Source of the DNA: Pirellulales bacterium
GTDB lineage: Bacteria; Planctomycetota; Planctomycetia; Pirellulales; JAICIG01
Assembly (NCBI GenBank): GCA_025924495.1
Contig: JAICIG010000398.1
Location: 1-7,272, forward strand
Direction of reading: 5' to 3'
DNA: 7,272 bases
Shown: piece by piece, positions 1 to 7,228 of the stretch
Numbering within the stretch: position 1 is the stretch's first letter
How the letters are laid out: each line of letters starts with the position of its first letter
The notes under the pieces: model-generated
What the model saw: only the letters and a program-made list of their open reading frames with translations
Told to the model about the DNA's origin: nothing
Databases searched by the model: none
Made by a program: the position numbers and the translations under genes

Positions 1-1
1 C

Positions 2-67
2 CAAAATCGCGTCTCCAAGGCGTCGCTGATGATTCCGTTGGACGACGAAGATTTCAAGGGCTTCTAA
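2..67 (+). CDS. C-terminal end of a probable methyl-accepting chemotaxis protein (partial)
   Basis: Only the last 21 codons are present; the reading frame enters at the window edge and stops with TAA at 65-67. The tail reads SKASLMIPLDDEDFKGF. An acidic flexible end finishing in aromatic-x-x-aromatic (DFKGF) fits the C-terminal pentapeptide with which many MCPs tether CheR and CheB; NWETF in E. coli Tar/Tsr is the classic case. The position directly upstream of cheR supports an MCP. The signalling domain itself lies outside the window, so the assignment rests on tail and context. Another chemotaxis protein, such as CheW, is possible but would not be expected to carry this tail. Confidence 0.55.
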   Translation, partial: QNRVSKASLMIPLDDEDFKGF

Positions 68-79
68 GCGAGAGGATGA

Positions 80-148
80 GTCGACGGGATGAAGGATGAA
101 AATGGGAGGAGGAATTCCCACTTCCGTTCATCCTTCATCCTGGTCGAC
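80..148. repeat. Long imperfect inverted repeat between the MCP gene and cheR
   Basis: A perfect 14-bp arm (GGATGAAGGATGAA, 87-100) pairs with TTCATCCTTCATCC at 127-140. GTCGAC boxes flank it outside (80-85 and 143-148), offset by one unpaired base. Inside, TGGGA (103-107) pairs with TCCCA (116-120) around an 8-nt loop. In RNA this would be one long hairpin filling most of the 104-nt gap. There is no T-run after it, so it is not an obvious intrinsic terminator. It could be a dispersed REP/MITE-like repeat, or an mRNA-processing or stability element separating mcp from cheR. Confidence 0.75.
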
Positions 149-171
149 CTGAGTCATCACAAAATACAACC

Positions 172-990
172 ATGAAGTCCGCTACGTTCGAACAATTTCG
201 CAAGCTCGTGTATCAGCAGAGCGGCATCGATCTGTCGTCGGGTAAAGAAGCCCTGGTTCGCGGCCGGCTCGGCAAGCGCATCCGCGCTCTCGGCCTGGCT
301 GACGAGCAGGAATATCTGGACTATGTCCTGGACGATTCTTCAGGCGACGAGATGGTGCAGTTGCTCGACGCGATCTCCACGAATTTCACGCACTTCTTTC
401 GCGAGCCGGACCACTTCGCCTTGTTGGCCGATTTGCTTCGCAACTGGGTCGACAGTGACGGGCAGCGACGTTTTCGCATCTGGTCGGCCGCCTGTTCCAG
501 CGGCGAAGAGCCGTACTCGATTGCCATGACGGCTGCTGAGACGGTCGACAACGCGGGCGCAGGCCGCTGCGATCTGCGAATTCTGGCCACAGACATCTCG
601 ACTCGTGTCTTGGAACGAGCTCGCTGCGGTCAATATGCGGCGCAAGCCGTCCAAGCGGCTCCGCCGACGATGCGCCAGCGATACTTTCATCGCTTGCCGC
701 GCGGCGATGGCGACGCGTACCAGGTCGTGGACGCCATGCGAGAACTCGTGACATTTCGACGGATCAACCTTTCGACGCCCCCCTTTCCCATGCAAGGCCC
801 GTTCGACGTGGTGTTTTGCCGGAATGTCATGATTTATTTCGACAACGTGGTGCGCAACCGGCTGCTCGCCGAAATAGAACGGCTGTTGCGTCCGGGCGGG
901 TATCTGTTCGTCGGGCATACCGAAAGTCTGGCCGCGCTCGACACGCGCTTGAAGCCGATCCAGCCGTCTGTTTATCGGAAGGGCTCGTGA
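172..990 (+). CDS. cheR: Chemotaxis protein methyltransferase CheR
   Basis: CheR transfers methyl groups from S-adenosylmethionine to glutamates on chemoreceptors, raising receptor-kinase activity during adaptation; it is cytosolic and works at the receptor array. The 272-aa length is normal for the family. The N-terminal helical domain (about 1-80) ends in TNFTHFFRE (71-78). The SAM-binding fold begins with WSAACSSGEEPYSIAM (104-119), followed by ATDIS (139-143), FCRNVMIYF (215-223) and LRPGGYLFVGHTES (239-252), all CheR hallmarks. The ATG at 172 gives the full N-terminal domain but has no clear Shine-Dalgarno; it follows the inverted repeat by 23 nt. The gene ends where cheD begins, implying coupled translation. 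The tail on the preceding receptor is a plausible tether. Confidence 0.96.
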   Translation: MKSATFEQFRKLVYQQSGIDLSSGKEALVRGRLGKRIRALGLADEQEYLDYVLDDSSGDEMVQLLDAISTNFTHFFREPDHFALLADLLRNWVDSDGQRRFRIWSAACSSGEEPYSIAMTAAETVDNAGAGRCDLRILATDISTRVLERARCGQYAAQAVQAAPPTMRQRYFHRLPRGDGDAYQVVDAMRELVTFRRINLSTPPFPMQGPFDVVFCRNVMIYFDNVVRNRLLAEIERLLRPGGYLFVGHTESLAALDTRLKPIQPSVYRKGS

Positions 991-992
991 AC

Positions 993-1541
993 ATGAAACG
1001 TATCGTCGGCATCGCTGAGATGATCGTTTCAGACGATCCCGAAGACGTGCTGATCACGTATGCCTTGGGACCCTGTTTAGGAGTCGCAATTTGCGACGTG
1101 GCGGCCGGCGTTGGCGGGCTGATTCATTGTCAACTGCCCACCGCAAAAAGCGATGCCGCCCGCGCCAATGCCTGTCCGACGCAATTTGTCGACAGCGGCG
1201 TCATGGCGTTGTTCGATCGCTTATTCGAGTTAGGGGCGCTCAAGCAACGGCTGGTGGTCAAAGTGGCCGGCGGCGCCAAGGTGATGGATAACTTGAACGT
1301 GTTTCAAATCGCCGAACGCAACTACACGATCCTCCGCAAGTTGCTTTGGAAAAACAATCTGCTGATCGAGGCCGAGGAGGTGGGCGGTTCGATTCCGCGC
1401 ACCATGAGCGTCCACATCGGCAGCGGGACGGTGATGATCCAGACGGCGGGTTCGGAGCATGAACTGCGAAAAGGCAGCGGCTCGAGTCCGCCGGTTCGCA
1501 CGTCCAATACCGGCGCGCTCTTAGCGGCTAGCACGACTTAA
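993..1541 (+). CDS. cheD: Chemoreceptor glutamine deamidase CheD
   Basis: CheD converts specific receptor glutamines to glutamates, making methylation sites; in Bacillus and Thermotoga it also binds the CheC phosphatase. The protein is 182 aa. The papain-like catalytic residues are recognisable: Thr22 (ITYALG), Cys28 (LGPCLG) and His45 (GGLIHCQLP). Also present are VKVAGGAKV (89-97), QIAERN (105-110) and EVGGSIPR (129-136), typical of the family. The C-terminus (about 155-182) is low-complexity and Ser/Thr/Gly-rich. ATG 993 is chosen because the family sequence begins MKRIVG. An in-frame GTG at 987 overlaps the cheR stop and would add two residues. GGAAGGG (977-983) inside the cheR end is a possible ribosome site. 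Upstream extension of this frame is a shadow of cheR. Confidence 0.93.
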   Translation: MKRIVGIAEMIVSDDPEDVLITYALGPCLGVAICDVAAGVGGLIHCQLPTAKSDAARANACPTQFVDSGVMALFDRLFELGALKQRLVVKVAGGAKVMDNLNVFQIAERNYTILRKLLWKNNLLIEAEEVGGSIPRTMSVHIGSGTVMIQTAGSEHELRKGSGSSPPVRTSNTGALLAASTT

Positions 1542-1563
1542 TCTCTATTCATTGCAGGAAATC

Positions 1564-3463
<1,900 letters not shown>

Positions 3464-3479
3464 TCGCTGCCTGCCCGCA

Positions 3480-3493
3480 ACATGCGCGCATGT
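3480..3493. repeat. 14-bp perfect palindrome just after cheB
   Basis: ACATGCGCGCATGT is its own reverse complement and begins 17 nt after the cheB stop. It could be a protein-binding site or the core of a weak hairpin. No T-run follows, so a terminator function is unproven. Confidence 0.4.
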
Positions 3494-3589
3494 AGCACGC
3501 GTCACCCTCCGCAAGCAAGACCGCCCCTTTCGGCTGTAAAGGCTGGCAACGCGGTTGGCCGGACACTTACGATCAGGAGGCGACCCGCA

Positions 3590-3873
3590 TTCTCCGAGCA
3601 AGTGCCCGATTTCGTGCATCACCACAGACAATAGATCGACTCCGTTCGCCGCGGGGACGCCTCCTTCGGCGCCCAGGGACGAACCTGGGCCAAGCAAAAA
3701 CCCTGCATTGTCGCCAGGAACTCGATCTCGCTGAGCCAGCCGCGGCCCGCGGCATTCACGTCGGCTGCGACGCGGTCGCCCCAAGCCGCCCTCAGCGTCG
3801 CCGGGAGCGCCCAGCGGATGATGTCGAATTGGGCGCCGCGAAAGTCTGCGCTGCGGTGAACGGCCCGCCAAGG
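3590..3873 (-). pseudogene. Frameshifted fragment with a zinc-metalloprotease HEIGH motif
   Basis: Read on the minus strand, one frame gives ADVNAAGRGWL (about 3730-3767). A different frame then gives GVDLLSVVMHEIGHLLGE (about 3590-3645), with HEIGH at 3602-3616. From memory, large secreted planctomycete proteins often carry a contiguous block of this kind: Asn/Asp-AAG-x-GW, then about 30 residues, then DLLSVxMHExGH. Splitting it across frames suggests a frameshift. The first frame has stops on both sides (3874-3876 and 3619-3621) and no start. The second loses similarity after LLGE; the third zinc ligand of the HExxHxxGxxH pattern is absent (HEIGHLLGECG). It is best read as a decayed gene end rather than a working protease. 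Confidence 0.45.
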
Positions 3874-3926
3874 CTACTGGGGGCCCGCCCGCGGTAAATC
3901 CGTTAGCCCTTCGGAATCCGATGTCC

Positions 3927-4148
3927 TCACAAGCGGGAAAGTCTGAAGAAAACATGCCATGCCACGTCTCGGGATTTTGCGGGCGCTAGCGCCGGCGGCA
4001 ATTCGATGACGTCTCGGCTTCTGAAGCTGGGGCCGTTGGTCACACTGGCCGCGGTCGCACCGGATTTACGGCAAAGCCCATCGTACCACAGCCGTTTAGG
4101 CTGGTTGCCGTCGAGTCCTCGCGGGTCATCGGTCCGCTCGCCCGCCGC
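3927..4148 (-). pseudogene. Start-less open frame with coding-like composition
   Basis: A 73-codon frame runs from just after a TAA (complement of 4149-4151) to TGA (complement of 3927-3929). It has no ATG, GTG or TTG near its beginning. Its translation (for example DDPRGLDGNQPKRLWYDG and SFRSRDVIELPP) has balanced composition, and third codon positions are mostly G or C, as in the intact genes. I do not recognise a family. It could be the tail of a decayed gene whose start was lost upstream, or a chance open frame in GC-rich DNA. Confidence 0.2.
3982..3993. repeat. 12-bp palindrome GGCGCTAGCGCC
   Basis: A perfect palindrome within the gene-poor region. It may be a core of a dispersed GC-rich intergenic repeat or chance; nothing in its flanks decides. 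Confidence 0.3.
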
Positions 4149-4343
4149 TTACATCGCGGCGCGAATGCGTCATAAAAAATATCCCGTGCCGCTCTTAGCG
4201 CTTTGAGGAGCCAGGTCGATTGCAGTGCGTCAGCGTGAAGGGAGCGAGGCAATGCCAAACGGGCGGCGCAGGCCGCCTGCAGCCGCAAGCCGGCTATCCG
4301 GGAAGGAACGCCGCGGTTTGCGATTGCCAGGCGGCGGCGTGAT

Positions 4344-4389
4344 GCTCGGGGCGACGAGCCCGAGCCGCCGGGTCGCGAGCCCGGCGGCT
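4344..4389. repeat. Two overlapping GC-rich hairpins
   Basis: AGCCGCCGGG (4363-4372) pairs perfectly with CCCGGCGGCT (4380-4389) around a 7-nt loop. Immediately before it, GCTCGGG (4344-4350) pairs with CCCGAGC (4359-4365) around 8 nt. They share 4363-4365, so they cannot both form fully. They lie about 80-120 nt beyond the end of the minus-strand block, on its downstream side, where a transcript end would be reasonable. No T-run follows on either strand, so a dispersed repeat is also possible. Confidence 0.5.
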
Positions 4390-4467
4390 ACCGATTCAGC
4401 ACCAACTTGTCAAAGATCAGATCTACCGCCGTCTGCTGACGTCGTCATCTCAGCCGGGGCGCCCAGA

Positions 4468-4630
4468 CTATCCGGGCAAAGCAGTTTCATTTGAATTGCT
4501 GGCAGTCATACGCAACCAAACGAACCGCGAGTCGTTTGACCTCGCCTCCAAGGCGTCGGCGACCAACGCCGCAGTCTGCGGCCAGACTTGGGTCACTGTA
4601 ATCCGCCGTTGTTTCCTCAATCGCTGCCAT
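4468..4630 (-). pseudogene. Small ORF overlapping the terminase 3' end, possibly frameshifted
   Basis: An ATG at 4628-4630 inside the last codons of the terminase opens a 47-aa frame (MAAIEETTADYSDPSLAAD at its start) ending at 4487; it overlaps the terminase by 14 nt. A second frame over the same DNA continues to a TAG at 4468-4470 (for example ADALEARSNDSRFVWLRM) and has a stronger G/C bias at third codon positions. A single frameshift near the middle would join a natural start to the better-biased end, giving a product of about 53 aa. No ribosome site is visible, though coupling to the terminase would not need one. I recognise no family; phage genomes often place a small head-tail connector or portal gene after the terminase, but nothing here proves that. 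Confidence 0.3.
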
Positions 4631-6146
4631 ACGCTTGTTGCTGCATCGCGTGAAACGCACGGAGCGCGAGCACCAACGCGTAGGTCGTGGCATGTAGCGC
4701 GTCGTCCTGCTGGGTCTCCGGATGGGAGTATCGCACCGTGCGGGAGTTGTCGTCGTAGACGGCGATCTCTGCCGCAAATTCGTCCAAAAAACTTCCGCTC
4801 TCCGCCAGACAGGGAAATATCATTTGTTGCTTCTTGATCCGTGAGAAGACGACGCCAATCCAAGCCGAGCGATTCACAGTCAACTTCAGCAGCACTCCTT
4901 CCTGACGCGGCGCATGATCGGACGTCGAATAGAGAATTGCGTAGAGGCCGCGGAGGCGCAGCCGCTGCACGAGCATGCGGTTATACACGTGACCGTTGCC
5001 GCCGCCGTCGGCGGCCACTAGTTCCACTCGGAATGACGTGCAAAACCGCACCACGGCCTCAAGGATGCTATCGGGCTCTTCGGTCGCCGCCAGCCGTTCG
5101 AAACGACAAATTCGAAAGCGAAAATCGTCTTCCATGTAACCCAGTGCGACTACGGTCCGTGAACGCTCGCCTCCACCCCAGTCGATGCCGACGATGAGCT
5201 TGCGCCGCGCTTGCGGTGGAATGTCGTCGAGCGAATTTGCCATTGGACGGTCTCCGCAGCAGGCCTCCAATTCCGCGCGCGTCACGACGTGCTCGCCGGC
5301 CGTCGTCGGCAGGCCTAAGACCTCATTCTTGAATTTCGCCAAGTCGTAGCTGTGCCGGCTCTCGAGAATGTCGTCGTAATTCAACCAGGGAACCATGGGA
5401 TGACAAATCCAAAATCCATCGCCCCACGTCGATTGCATGTTGCGCGGGATCCAACGGCCGCGCCGCGGATCAACGTCGCCGCCGCAATCGGGGCAGATAA
5501 TTCCCTGCGGTCCCAGACAGTGTTCATCGAATATTACGTTTCGGCTGCACGCCGCGCAAGCGACCGTCCACTCGTTTGCCGTCGAGAGCCGAAACATCGA
5601 TTCAAGATGGTTGTCGATCGACTTCGGCGTGCCGGTGAGAATCGTGCGGCGGTTCTCCGAATGGCTGAGCGTCTCTTGCAACACCGGCAGATCGCCCTCG
5701 GCGATGTCCTGAAACTCGTCGACCAGCAGCAGATCGGCGCTGAGCCCGCGGCAAGCGTCGCCCGAATGGTAGGCGGCGCGGAGGGAGAGCGTCGAGTCGT
5801 TCGCGAACCGCAGATTCATGACCGGCGGACGCCGCGGGTTCCGACCCAGCAGCCTACGGCGAATGAGCGGGCTTTGTTCCACCGCCGGCAACAAGCGGAG
5901 CTTGCTGAAAGTCTGGGCCTGCTCGGTCCGCGGGCAAACGAACAGCATTTGGATACCCGGGTTTGTGCAGGCTTCGAACAAGATCGTATTGACCAGCAGC
6001 GTGCTTTTTTCGGTTTGCCGCGAACAGCGGAGCACCAGATTGCGCCGTTGGGCAGCGTAAATGGCCGGCAAATAGGGCCGCCCCTCAAATGAAATCGGCT
6101 TGCGATTCAGCACCACGAACTGCTGGCAAAAGGCCAACTTTCCCAC
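4617..6146 (-). CDS. Phage-type terminase large subunit (packaging ATPase/nuclease)
   Basis: Large terminases pump DNA into proheads with an N-terminal ATPase and cut it with a C-terminal RNase H-fold nuclease. This 509-aa protein has both halves. Walker A is CSRQTEKS (41-48, Lys47), with Glu where Gly is usual; Walker B is LLLVDE (139-144) and the coupling motif is TGT (171-173). Cys197/Cys200 (CAAC) and Cys218/Cys221 (CPDC) form a zinc-ribbon-like insert. Nuclease acidic residues are Asp322 (VGIDWGG), Asp380 (VAADGGG) and Asp481/Asp482 (QQDDALHA). GTG 6146 is chosen because AAGGAGG (complement of 6153-6159) stands 6 nt before it; an upstream GTG at 6170 would add eight residues. The frame is intact. 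No portal or capsid gene follows. Confidence 0.88.
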   Translation of the reverse strand: MGKLAFCQQFVVLNRKPISFEGRPYLPAIYAAQRRNLVLRCSRQTEKSTLLVNTILFEACTNPGIQMLFVCPRTEQAQTFSKLRLLPAVEQSPLIRRRLLGRNPRRPPVMNLRFANDSTLSLRAAYHSGDACRGLSADLLLVDEFQDIAEGDLPVLQETLSHSENRRTILTGTPKSIDNHLESMFRLSTANEWTVACAACSRNVIFDEHCLGPQGIICPDCGGDVDPRRGRWIPRNMQSTWGDGFWICHPMVPWLNYDDILESRHSYDLAKFKNEVLGLPTTAGEHVVTRAELEACCGDRPMANSLDDIPPQARRKLIVGIDWGGGERSRTVVALGYMEDDFRFRICRFERLAATEEPDSILEAVVRFCTSFRVELVAADGGGNGHVYNRMLVQRLRLRGLYAILYSTSDHAPRQEGVLLKLTVNRSAWIGVVFSRIKKQQMIFPCLAESGSFLDEFAAEIAVYDDNSRTVRYSHPETQQDDALHATTYALVLALRAFHAMQQQAYGSD

Positions 6147-6152
6147 GATCGC

Positions 6153-6159
6153 CCTCCTT
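6153..6159 (-). promoter_or_regulatory. Ribosome binding site of the terminase gene
   Basis: The minus strand reads AAGGAGG here, followed by 6 nt and GTG at 6146-6144. This is the strongest Shine-Dalgarno in the window and favours the shorter 509-aa terminase over a start at 6170. Confidence 0.75.
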
Positions 6160-6203
6160 GGCGACAACACGTGTCCGTACGTTCTACGACAGTCGCCGGC
6201 CTG

Positions 6204-6261
6204 CCGCGGCGCCCGGGCCGGTTCAGCCTCACCGGGCTAAGACCGGCGCCGGACGCCGCGG
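6204..6261. repeat. GC-rich inverted repeat between the 138-aa gene and the terminase
   Basis: CCGCGGCG (6204-6211) matches CGCCGCGG (6254-6261) in inverted orientation, with GGCGCC copies at 6208-6213 and 6245-6250 that can pair in alternative ways. It lies in the 134-nt gap between the stop of the 138-aa gene and the terminase start. It could limit read-through or be a dispersed repeat; no T-run supports a strong terminator. Confidence 0.35.
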
Positions 6262-6280
6262 TTAGCCAGCTTGCAGGCCG

Positions 6281-6697
6281 TTAGCGGCCATCCGAGTTCT
6301 CGTCGCGCGTCCGCGACATCAGATTGGCGATCTGTTCGTCGGGCAGCAGCGGTTCCAGCAGATTGGCAAGCTCGGGATGCGCTCTCAGAATATCGACAAG
6401 CCCCGGCTGGTCGAGCCCCGCCGGCGCCCCGCTCCCCCGCTTCCGCTGGTAATACTGCAGGATCGTGGCATAGACGCCGCGGAACGAATTGGTCTGCCGG
6501 ACGTCGATCATTCCCGCCATATTCAGCGGCACGAGCTGGCTGAGAGCCGCCAGACAGTCGTCTTCGCTCGCCGCACGCGGTTTGCCGCGGCCGCGCGAAG
6601 AGGCGCTCTGGGCCGCGCCGCCGTCGCGCGACGGACTGAGCTCGGGCGGTTGGTTGTCGCCCGCAACGGGCGCGGTCGGTTCCATCATTTCACTCAT
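6281..6697 (-). CDS. Hypothetical protein upstream of the terminase; candidate small-subunit analogue
   Basis: I do not recognise this 138-aa protein. Residues 1-45 are polar and Pro/Ser/Gly/Arg-rich and probably disordered. The rest looks helical: about 46-61 (CLAALSQLVPLN), 66-87 (RQTNSFRGVYATILQYYQRK) and 99-128 (VDILRAHPELANLLEPLL). The position directly before a large terminase is where phages usually encode the small terminase subunit, a DNA-recognition protein of similar size, which is the basis for the suggestion; no HTH motif is evident. ATG 6697 is chosen because AGGAGA (complement of 6705-6710) lies 7 nt before it. The frame stays open upstream to 6802, but that part lacks a ribosome site. 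It ends with TAA at 6281-6283. Confidence 0.7.
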   Translation of the reverse strand: MSEMMEPTAPVAGDNQPPELSPSRDGGAAQSASSRGRGKPRAASEDDCLAALSQLVPLNMAGMIDVRQTNSFRGVYATILQYYQRKRGSGAPAGLDQPGLVDILRAHPELANLLEPLLPDEQIANLMSRTRDENSDGR

Positions 6698-6704
6698 GTT
6701 TGTC

Positions 6705-6710
6705 TCTCCT
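6705..6710 (-). promoter_or_regulatory. Ribosome binding site of the 138-aa gene
   Basis: The minus strand reads AGGAGA 7 nt before ATG 6697. It selects this start over an ATG-less extension reaching 6802. Confidence 0.6.
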
Positions 6711-6865
6711 ATCCGTCGTTCGAGCGCTCCTGCTGAGGACGTTCCTTGCAGGCGAGTCGCTCTGATCGGTTGAAACGCATTCGCATCAACAACTGCGGTC
6801 ACCGTACTGATTTACATCACAGGCTCCTCGGCCCTTGCTTGGCGATCTCGCCGCGTCCGCTCACG

Positions 6866-7228
6866 TCAACCGCGAGCGCCTGTTGCAGGCGGGATCGCGC
6901 TGTCGAAGCGGTGCAATCCGGCGAGCAGTTCCTCGACTTCGGCTGATTCGATGGCGCTTGTGATTTTGACTAAAATGCTGCGAACGGTGGCCAGGCGAGG
7001 CACGCCGATCTGCTCCGCCAGATTTCGGGCGCTGATTCGTGGCTGGCCGCAAACGGCCAGAATGGCCGCGAACCATGTCGACAAGGGCAGCGGCGAGCGT
7101 TCCATGACGGTGCCGGCCCGCAGCCCCAACTGAGCGCCGCAGCCCGCACATTCCCAGCGGCGCCGGCGCCTCAGATAATGATACTTCTTTTTCGAGCACC
7201 GCGGGCAGCGGCGAGGATTGGCTTGCAT
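6866..7228 (-). CDS. Stand-alone IS1595-type zinc-ribbon/helix-turn-helix protein
   Basis: This 120-aa protein resembles the N-terminal part of IS1595-family transposases without the catalytic domain. A zinc ribbon has Cys8/Cys11 (CPRC) and Cys27/Cys30 (WECAGC), then LGLRAGTVMERSPLPLSTW (34-52), matching the family pattern of Gly-Thr, Leu-Pro-Leu and Trp. A probable HTH follows at about 60-95 (QPRISARNLAEQIGVPR). The protein ends about 25 residues later, so there is no room for the DDE nuclease, and I see none further downstream. ATG 7228 is chosen as the first ATG; an in-frame GTG at 7237 would add three residues. Neither has a convincing ribosome site. The same orientation as the 138-aa gene and terminase, with a 168-nt gap, suggests a shared transcript. 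A DNA-binding regulator or targeting factor is the likeliest role; a truncated transposase remnant is the alternative. Confidence 0.75.
   Translation of the reverse strand: MQANPRRCPRCSKKKYHYLRRRRRWECAGCGAQLGLRAGTVMERSPLPLSTWFAAILAVCGQPRISARNLAEQIGVPRLATVRSILVKITSAIESAEVEELLAGLHRFDSAIPPATGARG

Larger units (their letters stand above)
3464..4467. other. Gene-poor convergence region between the chemotaxis operon and the terminase block
   Basis: About 1 kb between two convergent gene blocks contains no intact gene I can support. It holds a broken minus-strand protease-like fragment (about 3590-3873), a start-less minus-strand open frame (3927-4148) and short palindromes at 3480-3493 and 3982-3993. 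GC-rich hairpins lie at 4344-4389. Two further small open frames (plus 4006-4206, minus 4040-4288) have no recognisable product or ribosome site. The stretch looks like decayed DNA between two functional blocks. I see no tRNA, rRNA, CRISPR array or clear T-rich intrinsic terminator in it. Confidence 0.6.

Noticed and set aside
340..918. 192-codon minus-strand open frame over cheR
   Set aside because: It is a shadow of cheR, whose family motifs are unambiguous on the plus strand.
816..992. N-terminal extension of the cheD frame into cheR
   Set aside because: It is arginine-rich shadow sequence over conserved cheR motifs; the CheD family start fits ATG 993.
4060..4170. Possible structured RNA or tRNA suggested by GTCGAGTCC near 4110
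   Set aside because: No acceptor stem, anticodon arm or other tRNA geometry could be drawn, and it did not match signature segments I know for RNase P, SRP RNA or tmRNA.
4006..4288. Small open frames on both strands (plus 4006-4206, minus 4040-4288)
   Set aside because: No ribosome site, no recognisable product, and mutual overlap in GC-rich intergenic DNA.
5352..6092. 246-codon plus-strand open frame antisense to the terminase
   Set aside because: It lies wholly within the terminase gene, has no recognisable domain, and its openness follows from the GC-rich codons of the opposite strand. The terminase motifs decide the coding strand.
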